64,000 nt of DNA. It comes from Rhizobium sp. ARZ01. Its GTDB lineage: Bacteria > Pseudomonadota > Alphaproteobacteria > Rhizobiales > Rhizobiaceae. Position 1 is the first letter of the stretch. The number at the start of each line of letters is the position of its first letter. The notes under the pieces are model-generated. The model was not told the DNA's origin. It made no database searches and saw only the letters and a list, made by a program, of their open reading frames with translations. The stretch lies in the NCBI RefSeq assembly GCF_014851675.1, contig NZ_JACVAE010000001.1, positions 1,302,001 through 1,366,000 of the forward strand. The letters run 5' to 3'. The translations under genes and the position numbers were made by a program. This document shows positions 35,176 through 45,400 of this stretch, in pieces.

Positions 35176-36555
35176 ATGCAGAAGGACGAGACGAAACGCA
35201 GTTGCCTGGCCGTCATTCTGGCGGCAGGCGAGAGCACCCGGATGAAATCGTCCCAATCGAAGGTGCTGCATTCGATCGGCAACCGTCCGATGATCGCGCA
35301 TGTCGTGGACGCACTGGCCGGGGCCGGGATTGCGGACGTGGCGCTTGTGCTCGGCCGCGACGCAGAGAAGGTGGAAGCTGCCGCCCGCAATCAATCCGTG
35401 CGCTCTGAGACCTACATCCAGACCGAGCGGCTCGGTACGGCGCACGCGGTGCTCGCGGCGCGCAACGCTATAGAACGCGGGTATGACGACATCCTCGTCG
35501 TGTTCGGCGACACACCGCTTCTGACGGCGGCACCGCTTCAGGCGGCGCGAGCCGGCCTGGCCACGGGCAGCCACGTCGTCGTCGTCGGCTTCATGGCCGC
35601 CGATCCCCACGGCTACGGCCGACTGATCGTTGAGAACGGCGAACTGGTCGCGATTCGCGAGGAGAAGGACGCCACACCGACAGAACGCAAAATCGCCTAT
35701 TGCAACGGTGGCCTGATGGCGATCGATGGCCGCAAGGCGCTGGCGCTGATCGACAGGATTGGAAATTCCAACGCCAAGGGTGAGTTCTACCTCACCGACA
35801 TCGTCGAGGTCGTCCGCGCTTCCGGTGGACGTGCCACGGCTGTCGAAGCACCCGAGGAGGAACTGACGGGCTGCAACACTCGTGCTGAACTCGCATTCAT
35901 CGAGCGGCTTTGGCAGCAGCGCAGGCGCACGGAGATGATGCTTTCCGGCGTATCCATGATCGCCCCTGAAACTGTATTCCTGTCGTACGATACGAAGATC
36001 GATCGCGACGTGACCATTGAGCCGAACGTCGTGTTTGGTCCCGGCGTGACGGTGGAAAATGGTGCAGTGATTCACGCGTTCTCGCATCTGGAAGGCGCTC
36101 ACGTCGGAGCAGGGGCGGCCATCGGCCCGTTCGCACGGCTGCGACCGGGTGCCAATCTCGGTGCCGAGGCCAAGGTCGGCAATTTCTGCGAGGTGAAGAA
36201 GGCGGAGATAGGGGCAGGGGCCAAGGTCAATCATCTGACCTATATCGGGGACGCGTTCATCGGCGCAGGCAGCAATATCGGCGCCGGCACGATAACGTGC
36301 AACTATGACGGCATCAACAAGCATGAGACCCACATTGGGGCAAACGCCTTCATCGGTTCGAATTCCGCACTGGTGGCACCTGTCACGATCGGCGACGGCG
36401 CCTATGTCGCTTCCGGCAGCGTTATCACCCAGGACGTTCCCCACGACGCCGTTGCCTTCGGCCGCGCCCGGCAGGAAAACAAACTCGACCGCGCGAAGGT
36501 GATCCGTGAACGCAATGCCGCGATCAAGGCCGCAAAGAAGAAAGCCGCGGAATAG
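35176..36555 (+). CDS. glmU: Bifunctional UDP-N-acetylglucosamine pyrophosphorylase / GlcN-1-P acetyltransferase
   Basis: Makes UDP-GlcNAc for peptidoglycan and lipid A. The 459-aa protein has the uridylyltransferase domain with [22 protein letters not shown] and FGDTPLLT, and the C-terminal left-handed beta-helix acetyltransferase with hexapeptide repeats (I-G-A-G, G-A-V) ending in [17 protein letters not shown] and [11 protein letters not shown]. The frame opens at 35140, but GAGGA lies 5 bases before ATG 35176, matching known lengths. glmS follows 213 bp later, so the two enzymes of this pathway are neighbours although probably separately promoted. Confidence 0.95.
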   Translation: MQKDETKRSCLAVILAAGESTRMKSSQSKVLHSIGNRPMIAHVVDALAGAGIADVALVLGRDAEKVEAAARNQSVRSETYIQTERLGTAHAVLAARNAIERGYDDILVVFGDTPLLTAAPLQAARAGLATGSHVVVVGFMAADPHGYGRLIVENGELVAIREEKDATPTERKIAYCNGGLMAIDGRKALALIDRIGNSNAKGEFYLTDIVEVVRASGGRATAVEAPEEELTGCNTRAELAFIERLWQQRRRTEMMLSGVSMIAPETVFLSYDTKIDRDVTIEPNVVFGPGVTVENGAVIHAFSHLEGAHVGAGAAIGPFARLRPGANLGAEAKVGNFCEVKKAEIGAGAKVNHLTYIGDAFIGAGSNIGAGTITCNYDGINKHETHIGANAFIGSNSALVAPVTIGDGAYVASGSVITQDVPHDAVAFGRARQENKLDRAKVIRERNAAIKAAKKKAAE

Positions 36556-36768
36556 CTGGCCAGCGGCGTTAACGACTGAAACCGAAAGTGAGCGCGAACC
36601 CGTTGCGCTTATTGCAAAAATCGCTACCTGAAGGCGGATCTATTCACCGCAACTCTCCGAAAGACGGAATCGATTTCCGCCTCGGAGTATGCGCCGATAA
36701 AAAAGCGTCGACTGTCCCTTGTTCATCTGGGGATCGAGAGAGGCGCAGTCCCAAGACGGAGTGATTTC

Positions 36769-38595
36769 ATGTGCGGTATTGTCGGCATCGTCGGTAGCGA
36801 GCCTGTCGCGGGGCGTCTCGTGGAGGCGCTCAAGCGGCTCGAATACCGAGGCTACGATTCTGCAGGTGTTGCAACCATTCGGGATGGACGGCTCGAGCGC
36901 CGCCGGGCCGAGGGCAAGCTCGTCAATCTCGAGGCGCGACTTTCCGAGGAGCCGCTTCCCGGCACGATCGGTATCGCCCATACACGCTGGGCGACACACG
37001 GTGCGCCGACCGAAGGCAACGCGCATCCGCATTTCACCGACGGGGTCGCCGTCGTGCACAACGGCATCATCGAGAACTTTTCCGAGATCAAGGATGAGTT
37101 GATCGAAGGTGGCGCGCAATTTGTAACGCAGACCGACACCGAAGTGGTCGCCCAGCTGCTGGCCAGCCTGCGGCGCCAAGGCCATGGCCGCCGCGACGCC
37201 ATGCTGACGATGCTCCAGCGTGTGACGGGCGCATACGCGCTGGCCGTGATGTTCGAGGATGATCCGTCAACGATCATGGTTGCGCGAAATGGACCGCCGC
37301 TTGCCATCGGCCACGGACAGGGCGAGATGTATCTCGGCTCGGACGCGATCGCGCTCGCCCCCTTTACCTCCGAGATCACCTATCTTGTCGATGGCGATTG
37401 GGCTGTGGTTGGCAAAAACGGCGTGCATATCTTTGACCTTGATGGCAATCCAGTGGAGCGCCGGCGCCAGGTCTCGAACGCTTCCGCCTACATGATTGAC
37501 AAGGGTAACCACCGCCATTTCATGGAGAAGGAGATCCATGAACAGTCGGAAGTCGTGTCGCACACGCTGAGCCATTATATCGACTTCATCGAAGGGAGAG
37601 TGAAGAAGCCGGCGGAAGGGATTGATTTCTCGTCTGTAACTGGTCTCGCACTTTCGGCTTGCGGCACGGCCTATCTCGCCGGTCTCGTCGGCAAGTACTG
37701 GTTCGAACGCCTGGCGCGCCTGCCGGTGGAAATCGACGTCGCCTCCGAATTCCGTTACCGCGAAATTCCGCTCAACCCGCAATCTGCGGCGCTGTTCATT
37801 TCGCAATCCGGTGAGACGGCCGACACGCTGGCGTCGCTGCGCTATTGCCGAGAGGTGAGCCTTAAGATCGGCGCCATCGTGAACGCACCCGAATCGACGA
37901 TCGCGCGCGAATCCGATGTCGTTTTCCCGACGCTGGCCGGGCCGGAAATCGGTGTCGCCTCGACCAAGGCCTTCACCTGCCAGCTCGCCGTTCTTGCGTC
38001 GCTGGCGATCCAGGCCGGCCGCGCCAGGGGGACACTGAGCGAAGCGGATGAGACCGCTTTCGTCCGCAGCTTGTCGGAGACACCGCGCCTTATGGCGAAT
38101 GTGCTCAACACGATCCAGCCGTCGATCGAACATTTGGCGAGGGAGCTCTCCAAGTGCAAGGACGTGTTGTATCTCGGGCGTGGCACGAGCTATCCGCTGG
38201 CCATGGAAGGCGCGTTGAAGCTCAAGGAGATTTCCTACATCCACGCCGAAGGCTACGCGGCCGGCGAACTGAAGCATGGGCCGATCGCCCTGATCGACGA
38301 GAACATGCCGGTCATTGTCATCGCGCCGTTCGATCGCTTCTTCGAAAAGACCGTCTCGAACATGCAGGAAGTGGCCGCGCGAGGCGGACGCATCATCTTC
38401 ATCACCGACGAGCGAGGTGCGGCGGCAACGAAGCTTGAGACCATGGCGACGATCGTCCTGCCATCGGTGGACGAGATCATCGCGCCGATGATCTTCTCCC
38501 TGCCAATCCAGTTGATCGCCTATCACACGGCCGTCTTCATGGGCACGGACGTCGATCAGCCTCGCAACCTGGCGAAATCGGTGACGGTGGAGTGA
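36769..38595 (+). CDS. glmS: Glutamine-fructose-6-phosphate aminotransferase (isomerizing)
   Basis: Forms glucosamine-6-phosphate, the entry to amino-sugar synthesis. The 608-aa protein has the Ntn-type glutaminase domain beginning CGIVGIVG (Cys2 becomes the N-terminal nucleophile), HTRWATHGAPTEGNAHPH, and two SIS domains (SACGTAYLAGLVGKYW, SQSGETADTL, GRGTSYPLAMEGALKLKEISY) ending in DQPRNLAKSVTVE, the canonical C-terminus. SD GACGGAG precedes the ATG. No glmS ribozyme is expected in this group, and none is seen. The stop overlaps the GTG of the GNAT gene (GTGA), implying translational coupling. Confidence 0.97.
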   Translation: MCGIVGIVGSEPVAGRLVEALKRLEYRGYDSAGVATIRDGRLERRRAEGKLVNLEARLSEEPLPGTIGIAHTRWATHGAPTEGNAHPHFTDGVAVVHNGIIENFSEIKDELIEGGAQFVTQTDTEVVAQLLASLRRQGHGRRDAMLTMLQRVTGAYALAVMFEDDPSTIMVARNGPPLAIGHGQGEMYLGSDAIALAPFTSEITYLVDGDWAVVGKNGVHIFDLDGNPVERRRQVSNASAYMIDKGNHRHFMEKEIHEQSEVVSHTLSHYIDFIEGRVKKPAEGIDFSSVTGLALSACGTAYLAGLVGKYWFERLARLPVEIDVASEFRYREIPLNPQSAALFISQSGETADTLASLRYCREVSLKIGAIVNAPESTIARESDVVFPTLAGPEIGVASTKAFTCQLAVLASLAIQAGRARGTLSEADETAFVRSLSETPRLMANVLNTIQPSIEHLARELSKCKDVLYLGRGTSYPLAMEGALKLKEISYIHAEGYAAGELKHGPIALIDENMPVIVIAPFDRFFEKTVSNMQEVAARGGRIIFITDERGAAATKLETMATIVLPSVDEIIAPMIFSLPIQLIAYHTAVFMGTDVDQPRNLAKSVTVE

Positions 38596-39086
38596 TCATT
38601 CGCGACGAGACAGCCGCCGACATCGAGGCCATTCGGACGCTGACGGCCGACGCGTTTGCGGACATGCCCTATAGCGACGGTTCCGAACCCGCAATCATCG
38701 ATCGATTGCGGGCCGCGAACGCCCTAACACTGTCTCTGGTGGCTGAAGACGGAGGCACCGTCATCGGCCACGTTGCTTTCTCGCCTGTGACGATCTCCGT
38801 CGAAGACGCGGGCTGGTACGGGCTCGGGCCGATCTCCGTGCTTCCGCCCCTCCAGCGCGGCGGCATCGGCAGCGCATTGGTGAATGAAGGGCTTTCACGC
38901 CTTCGACGGCTTGATGCCAAGGGATGCGTACTCGCCGGCAATCCCGACTACTACTCACGCTTCGGCTTTGCGATCGATCCTGGATTCACATGCCCGGGGA
39001 TACCGCAGGAGTATTTCATGCGTCTGGCGTTTTCACCGGTTTACGCGGGCGGGACGGTTACCTATCATCCAGCTTTCTACGGCTGA
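38592..39086 (+). CDS. GNAT-family N-acetyltransferase
   Basis: 164-aa acetyltransferase of the GCN5-related fold. It begins IIRDETAADIEAIRTL and has the acetyl-CoA loop SVLPPLQRGGIGSALVNEG (R/Q-x-x-G-x-G/A). The C-terminal YYSRFGFAIDPGFTCPG block is that of the YhbS-like subgroup. The GTG start overlaps the glmS stop (GTGA), which fixes the start. The substrate is unknown; the coupling to glmS is suggestive of amino-sugar or protein N-acetylation, but the YhbS group is not a sugar acetyltransferase by record. Confidence 0.85.
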   Translation: MIIRDETAADIEAIRTLTADAFADMPYSDGSEPAIIDRLRAANALTLSLVAEDGGTVIGHVAFSPVTISVEDAGWYGLGPISVLPPLQRGGIGSALVNEGLSRLRRLDAKGCVLAGNPDYYSRFGFAIDPGFTCPGIPQEYFMRLAFSPVYAGGTVTYHPAFYG

Positions 39087-39108
39087 GACGCGCTGCGGCT
39101 GGATCGCG

Positions 39109-39807
39109 ATGACCGAGATCATTCCCAGACTTTCCGTGGCCATGCGGCTGCGCAACAATTTTCTGACCGGGCTCGTCATCTGCGCGCCGATCGCTATCAC
39201 GATCTGGCTGACATGGGCTTTCATCGACTGGGCTGACAGTTGGGTAAAACCCTACATTCCCAATCGCTACAACCCGGAAAGCTATCTCCAGTTCGCCATC
39301 CCCGGATTTGGTCTTCTGATCGCGCTGGTCGTGATCACGCTTGTCGGCTTTCTCGGCAAGAACCTTATCGGCCGCTCGATCTTCAATTTCGGCGAATCGA
39401 TTCTCAACGGAACTCCGCTGGTTCGCACGGTTTACAAGAGCCTGAAACAGATCTTCGAGTCGGTTCTGAAGGAGAAGGGCACGTCCTTCAACAAGGCAGG
39501 ACTGATTGAGTATCCGAGCGCCGGGCTATGGTCGATCGTCTTCATCGCCACCGATGCCAAGGGCGAGATGAAATCGAAGTTCGACGCGATGGGGCGCGAC
39601 ATGGTCGCCTGCTTCCTACCGCCGACCCCTTTTCCCACGGCCGGCTACCTCGTTTTCGTCCCGCGCGAAAAGATCGTGCTGCTCGACATGAGTGCCGAGG
39701 ATGCGGCGAAGCTGATCATTTCGGTCGGTCTCGTCACGCCGCCGGACCAACTCCTCGCACCACCAACGCCACTTTCGACCAAGCTAAAGCAAAAATTTAA
39801 GAAGTAG
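39109..39807 (+). CDS. DUF502 family inner-membrane protein
   Basis: 232-aa membrane protein of the DUF502 family. Two transmembrane helices lie near the N-terminus (GLVICAPIAITIWLTWAF, about 20-37, and IPGFGLLIALVVITLVGFLG, about 66-85). Conserved blocks follow: GRSIFNFGESILNGTPLVRTVYKSLKQ and MVACFLPPTPFPTAGYLVFVP (quoted in part as PPTPFPTAGYLVFVP). Function unknown. It starts 22 bp after the GNAT stop in the same direction, and converges with recG, with stops only 10 bp apart. Confidence 0.85.
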   Translation: MTEIIPRLSVAMRLRNNFLTGLVICAPIAITIWLTWAFIDWADSWVKPYIPNRYNPESYLQFAIPGFGLLIALVVITLVGFLGKNLIGRSIFNFGESILNGTPLVRTVYKSLKQIFESVLKEKGTSFNKAGLIEYPSAGLWSIVFIATDAKGEMKSKFDAMGRDMVACFLPPTPFPTAGYLVFVPREKIVLLDMSAEDAAKLIISVGLVTPPDQLLAPPTPLSTKLKQKFKK

Positions 39808-39817
39808 CTGGAAGCAA

Positions 39818-41923
39818 TCAACCTGCACGCAGGAAGCGGATCGCTTCGTCGCGTCGATAGATGTAGAGCAGCGTGCGCAATGCGCTGCCGCGTTCAGTGG
39901 TCAGTTCCGGATCCTTTTCCAACGAGTAGGCAGCGTCCTTTCGGGCAATCTCCAACAGATCCCCATGCGCTTCGAGACTGGCGACAAGAAAACCGGGTGT
40001 GCCCGACTGCCGGGTACCGAGCAGTTCACCCTCGCCGCGCAGCTTGAGGTCTTCTTCGGCAATCCGAAACCCATCCTCGGTCTCGCGCAGGATGCCGAGC
40101 CGTGCTCGCCCGTTTTCACTGAGCGGACCTTTATAGAGCAGGATGCAGGTAGAAGCGCCATCGCCGCGCCCCACTCGGCCGCGCAACTGATGCAACTGGG
40201 CCAATCCGAAGCGCTCGGCGTGCTCGATGACGATGATCGTCGCATCGGGTACGTCGACGCCGACCTCCACAACGGTCGTGGCAACGAGCAGACGGGTCTC
40301 GCCATTCTTGAAGGCGAGCATGGCTTCGTCCTTCTGCGGCCCGTTCATACGCCCGTGGACGAGGCCGGTTTTGTCTCCAAACACGCGCTCGAGCGTCGCA
40401 TGACGTTCTTCGACCGACATCAGGTCCGATTCTTCGGTCTCCTCGACCAAAGGGCAGATCCAATAGGCTTTCTTGCCCTCGGCAATGGCGGTGCGCAAAC
40501 GTTCGACGATCTCGCCGGTTCGCTCCTGCGGTACGATGACGGTCTGGATCGGCTTGCGGCCGGCGGGTTTCTCGGTGAGCTTTGATACGTCCATGTCGCC
40601 AAAGGCGGCCAGCACGAGCGTGCGCGGGATCGGCGTTGCCGTCATCACCAGCATGTGCGGCGAAATGCCCTTCGCCGTTAGACGCAGGCGCTGATGCACG
40701 CCGAAGCGATGTTGTTCGTCTACGACGGCAAGTGCGAGATCGCGGTAGATCACAGTGTCCTGGAAGAGCGCGTGCGTACCGATGACGATGTTTGTTTCGC
40801 CCGAGGCAATCCGCTCAAGGATCTGGTCGCGCTCTCGACCCTTTGTGCGCCCGGTCAGGACGTCGATGCTCATGCCTGCCGGTTCGGCCATCCGAGACAG
40901 TGTGGCATGGTGTTGACGGGCAAGAATTTCGGTCGGCGCCATCAGCACGGCTTGTCCGCCCGCCTCGACGGCTGCCAGCATCGCCATCAGGGCCACTGCC
41001 GTCTTTCCAGAGCCGACGTCGCCCTGCAGCAGGCGCAGCATGCGCTGGTCGGTCGCCATGTCCTTCAGGATTTCGGCAATTGCGGTGGACTGGCTGTTTG
41101 TCAGCGCGAAGGGAAGTGAAGCCTGGACCGGCTGGCTGAGTTTCCCGGTGGCGACCACCGGCCGGCCGGCGACGCGGCGCAGGTTCTGCCGCACGAGCGC
41201 TAGCGAGATCTGACCTGCGAGGAATTCGTCATAAGCAAGCCGTCGCCGTGCGGGCGCTTGCAGGTCGAGGTCGAGCGCGTCACGTGGATGGTGCAGCGCT
41301 ATGAAGGCCTCGCTCGCGTACGGAAAGCCCTGTCGCGAGAGCATCGCGTCATCGATCCACTCCGGCAGTTGCGGAATCCGGGAAACAGCGGCTTCGATTG
41401 CCTTGCGCAGGGTGCGAGGGGAAAGCCCCGCAGTCAGTCCGTAGACGGGCTCGACCAGCGGCATGGCTTCCGCCTCGGAAGCCTTCACCATGTAGTCTGG
41501 ATGGACCATGGAGGCCCGACCGTTGAACCAGTCCACCTTGCCGCTGACGATGACCTGCTCGTCCACTGGTAGTGCCTTCGCCAGCCAGTCCCCCTTAGCG
41601 CGAAAGAAGGTCAGTGCCAACTCCCCGGTATCGTCGTGCAGGAAGACACGGTAAGGCACGTTCGATTTGCCGCGCGGCGGCGGCTGATGCCGGTCGACGC
41701 GACCGGATATCGTGACGATCACGCCCTGCGGCGCATGCGTGATTCCCGGTTGGTGGCGCCGATCGATCAGGCCGTGCGGGGTGTGAAAGACGAGATCGAT
41801 GACCCGGCAGTCTTCGATGCTCTCCTGGCCCAGCAGCTTGGCAAACAGATCGCCCATCTTCGGCCCGATGCCGGGCAGGGAAGAGAGGGAGGCGAAAAGG
41901 GGATCGAGCAGGGCAGGACGCAT
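39818..41923 (-). CDS. recG: ATP-dependent DNA helicase RecG
   Basis: Branch-migration helicase that reverses stalled replication forks and processes recombination intermediates. The 701-aa protein has the N-terminal wedge/OB domain (about 60-170), the Walker A block LQGDVGSGKTAVALMAML, the DEAH-like box VVDEQHRFGVHQR, motif III TATPIPRTL, and the C-terminal helicase motifs RGRVGRGDGAST and TRQSGTPGF. ATG 41923 (MRPALLDPLFASL) is taken over the upstream ATG because the family begins with this segment. It is transcribed alone, divergent from sdhE. Confidence 0.95.
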   Translation of the reverse strand: MRPALLDPLFASLSSLPGIGPKMGDLFAKLLGQESIEDCRVIDLVFHTPHGLIDRRHQPGITHAPQGVIVTISGRVDRHQPPPRGKSNVPYRVFLHDDTGELALTFFRAKGDWLAKALPVDEQVIVSGKVDWFNGRASMVHPDYMVKASEAEAMPLVEPVYGLTAGLSPRTLRKAIEAAVSRIPQLPEWIDDAMLSRQGFPYASEAFIALHHPRDALDLDLQAPARRRLAYDEFLAGQISLALVRQNLRRVAGRPVVATGKLSQPVQASLPFALTNSQSTAIAEILKDMATDQRMLRLLQGDVGSGKTAVALMAMLAAVEAGGQAVLMAPTEILARQHHATLSRMAEPAGMSIDVLTGRTKGRERDQILERIASGETNIVIGTHALFQDTVIYRDLALAVVDEQHRFGVHQRLRLTAKGISPHMLVMTATPIPRTLVLAAFGDMDVSKLTEKPAGRKPIQTVIVPQERTGEIVERLRTAIAEGKKAYWICPLVEETEESDLMSVEERHATLERVFGDKTGLVHGRMNGPQKDEAMLAFKNGETRLLVATTVVEVGVDVPDATIIVIEHAERFGLAQLHQLRGRVGRGDGASTCILLYKGPLSENGRARLGILRETEDGFRIAEEDLKLRGEGELLGTRQSGTPGFLVASLEAHGDLLEIARKDAAYSLEKDPELTTERGSALRTLLYIYRRDEAIRFLRAG

Positions 41924-42094
41924 ACGGACAAAATGCGCTAGACAATTGCAACTTGGCAAGGCTGACAATCCGCTTTCGAGCGTCTATAGAGACGCGAACG
42001 GCAGCCGCCGGACTTCCGGACGGCGCCCTTCGCCAACATGGCGCGCGCCCATCGGATGCGTGCCAAGTCTCCGAATGCGGGAAAGACAGCAGGC

Positions 42095-42412
42095 ATGACC
42101 GGAAGCACACGCTCCAGCGCAGACATCGAACCGCGCCGCAAGCGCATTCTCTTCCGTTGCTGGCATCGCGGCATCCGCGAGATGGACCTAGTACTCGGCG
42201 CGTTCGCAGACGCTGAAATCGCGACCCTTTCCGACGCAGAGCTCGACGAACTGGAAGAGATCATGGCCGAGGACGACGCCGATCTCGTCAAGTGGGTGAC
42301 GGGCGAACGACCGGTTCCGGAACGGTTTCTCAAAGGGCTCTTCCCCCGTATCCGTGCGTTCACCCCGGATTTCTCCCCGGTGACGGTGGAGACAATCGGG
42401 ACACAGCGATGA
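42095..42412 (+). CDS. sdhE: FAD assembly factor SdhE
   Basis: Small protein that promotes covalent FAD attachment to SdhA of succinate dehydrogenase. The 105-aa sequence has the diagnostic RGxxEMD motif (HRGIREMDLVLG) and the acidic helix region LSDAELDELEEIMAEDDADLVKW. The frame opens earlier, but ATG 42095 gives the expected short protein. The stop overlaps the mfd start (ATGA), so the two are translationally coupled; an sdhE-mfd pair fits the usual order in rhizobia, though they share no pathway. Confidence 0.92.
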   Translation: MTGSTRSSADIEPRRKRILFRCWHRGIREMDLVLGAFADAEIATLSDAELDELEEIMAEDDADLVKWVTGERPVPERFLKGLFPRIRAFTPDFSPVTVETIGTQR

Positions 42413-45400
42413 TACCGGGGCTGGATACCGCAGCACTTGCGACAATTGGCCAACCTGCCACGATCGGCGCGGTGCCGAGCGGCGGCGAACCGCTGGTGCT
42501 CGTGGAGCTTGCACGTAAGGTCGGCCCTATTGCTTTTGTGATGTCGGACGGCCAGCGCATTGCCGACATGGAACAGATGCTGGGCTTCCATGCGCCCGAC
42601 ATTCCGGTGTTGACGCTGCCCGGCTGGGACTGCCTGCCATATGACCGTGTTTCGCCGAGCGCTGACACATCCGCGAGGCGGCTTTCCGCACTGTCCGCGT
42701 TGATTGCGCACAAGGAGAAGCCGCATCCGGCGATCGTGCTCGTCACCGTCAATGCCATGCTGCAGAAGATGGCGCCGCGCAAGATCATCGGGAAGCTGGG
42801 GTTCTCGGCCCGACCCGGCAACCAGGTGCGGATGGACGATCTGGCCGCGCGTCTCGAGCAGAATGGTTTTGAGCGGGTGGCGACCGTGCGCGAGGTCGGC
42901 GAGTATGCCGTCCGTGGCGGCATTCTCGACGTCTTCGTGCCCGGCAGTGCCGACCCGGTCCGGCTCGACTTCTTCGGTGACACGCTTGAAAGCATTCGTG
43001 CATTTGACCCGGCCAGCCAGCGTTCTACCGGCCAGGCGAAGAGCCTCGACCTCAACCCCATGAGCGAGGTGACGCTGACGCCGGAGACGATCAGCCATTT
43101 CCGCACGCAATATCTGTCGCTTTTCGGTGCCGCCACCCGCGACGACGTCCTGTACCAGGCCGTCTCGGAAGGCCGGCGTTATGCCGGCATGGAACACTGG
43201 CTGCCGCTGTTCTACGACAATCTGGAAACGGCGTTCGACTATCTTGAAGGGTTCCGGATCGTAACCGATCACACCGCCCGCGAAGCAGCAGCCGAGCGCT
43301 CCAAGCTCGTCCGTGACTATTACGAAGCGCGACTGAACTCGGCCTCGGCGAAGGGGCAATTGGCGCAGGCGACGCCTTACAAGCCGGTTCCACCCGAACA
43401 GATCTATGTCGATGACGAGCGGTTTTCAGCGCTCCTTAATGAGCATGATGCAATCCGTATCTCTCCCTTCAACGAACACGAAGGCGAAGCCCGGCGCGTG
43501 TTTCCGCTCGAGGCGCGCGCCGGTGCGCGCTGGGCGAAGGCCGCGAAGGAGGGCGAGACCGACTACGATCGGGTCAATGTCTTCGACCAGGTGGTGAAAT
43601 ACATCGCGAACCTGCGTTCCTCCGGGAAAAAGGTGCTGATCACCGGTTGGAGCGAGGGGTCGCTTGATCGCCTGATGCAGGTGCTCGCCGAACACGGCCT
43701 GGGCAACGTTGTGGAAGTCCCGGATCTGGCTTCGCTGCGCAAGCTGAAGCCGGGCGAGGCGGGTTCGGCCGTACTCAGCCTTGAAAACGGGTTCGAGGCG
43801 GGCGATCTCGTCTTCATCGGTGAACAGGACATTCTCGGGGACCGCATGGTTCGCCGTTCGCGCCGCCGCAAACGCGGCGCCGATTTCATCGCCGAAGTCG
43901 CAGGCCTGGATGAAGGCAGTGTTGTCGTCCATGCGGAACACGGCATCGGCCGCTTTGTCGGATTGCGGACGATCGAGGCTGCCGGTGCGCCGCATGCCTG
44001 CCTGGAACTGCTTTACGCCGACGATGCCAAGCTGTTCCTCCCGGTCGAAAACATCGACCTGTTGTCGCGCTATGGCGGCGAGGGGACCGATGCGATCCTC
44101 GACAAGCTTGGCGGGGTCGCCTGGCAGGCACGCAAGGCAAAGCTGAAGAAGCGGCTGCTGGAGATGGCGAACGGCCTGATCCAGATCGCGGCCGCCCGAC
44201 TTGTGCGCCACGCGCCGGTGCTGACCGCGCAGGACGGTACATACGACGAATTTGCCGCCCGCTTCCCCTATGACGAGACCGATGACCAGGCGAATGCGAT
44301 CGATGCCGTTCGCGAGGATCTCGCCGCCGGCCGGCCGATGGACCGGCTTGTCTGCGGTGATGTCGGCTTTGGCAAGACCGAGGTGGCGCTGCGAGCGGCC
44401 TTCATCGCCGCGATGAACGGCGTTCAGGTCGCCGTTGTCGTCCCGACGACACTTCTCGCCCGCCAGCACTTCAAGACCTTTTCGGATCGCTTCCGCGGGT
44501 TGCCGATCCGCCTGCAGCAGGCATCCCGGCTTGTTGGCTCCAAGGAACTGGCGTTGACGAAGAAGGAGGTGGCGGACGGCAAGACCGACATCGTCGTCGG
44601 AACGCATGCCCTGCTTGGAAGCTCGATCAATTTTGCCAATCTCGGGCTCCTGGTGATCGACGAGGAGCAGCATTTCGGTGTCAAGCACAAGGAGCGGCTG
44701 AAGGAGCTGAAGAGCGATGTTCACGTCCTGACACTGTCGGCGACGCCGATCCCGCGCACCCTGCAGCTTGCCATGACCGGCGTGCGCGAGCTGTCGCTGA
44801 TCACCACGCCGCCGGTCGATCGCATGGCGGTTCGCACCTTCATCTCGCCATTCGATCCACTGGTGATCCGTGAAACACTGATGCGTGAGCATTATCGCGG
44901 CGGACAGAGCTTTTACGTTTGTCCGCGCCTCAGCGATCTTGCAGAAATTCAAGACTTCCTTCAGCAGGATGTGCCGGAGCTCAAAGTGGCGGTCGCGCAC
45001 GGGCAGATGCCGGCAACCGAGCTCGAAGACATCATGAATGCCTTCTACGACGGGCGCTACGACGTGCTGTTGTCGACGACTATCGTCGAGTCGGGCCTCG
45101 ATGTGCCGACGGCGAACACGCTGATTGTCCATCGCGCAGACATGTTCGGGCTGGCGCAGCTCTACCAGCTCCGCGGCCGGGTCGGGCGCTCGAAGGTGCG
45201 GGCATTCGCGCTTTTGACGCTGCCGGTGAACAAGAAGCTGACGGCCCCAGCCGAGCGGCGGCTGAAGGTGCTGCAGTCGCTTGATACGCTTGGGGCCGGC
45301 TTCCAGCTCGCAAGCCACGACCTTGATATCCGTGGCGCCGGCAACCTGCTCGGCGAGGAACAGTCCGGTCACATCAAGGAAGTCGGCTTCGAACTCTACC

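Noticed and set aside
36556..36768. glmS ribozyme upstream of glmS
   Set aside because: The region shows no ribozyme-like core, and the element is typical of Firmicutes.
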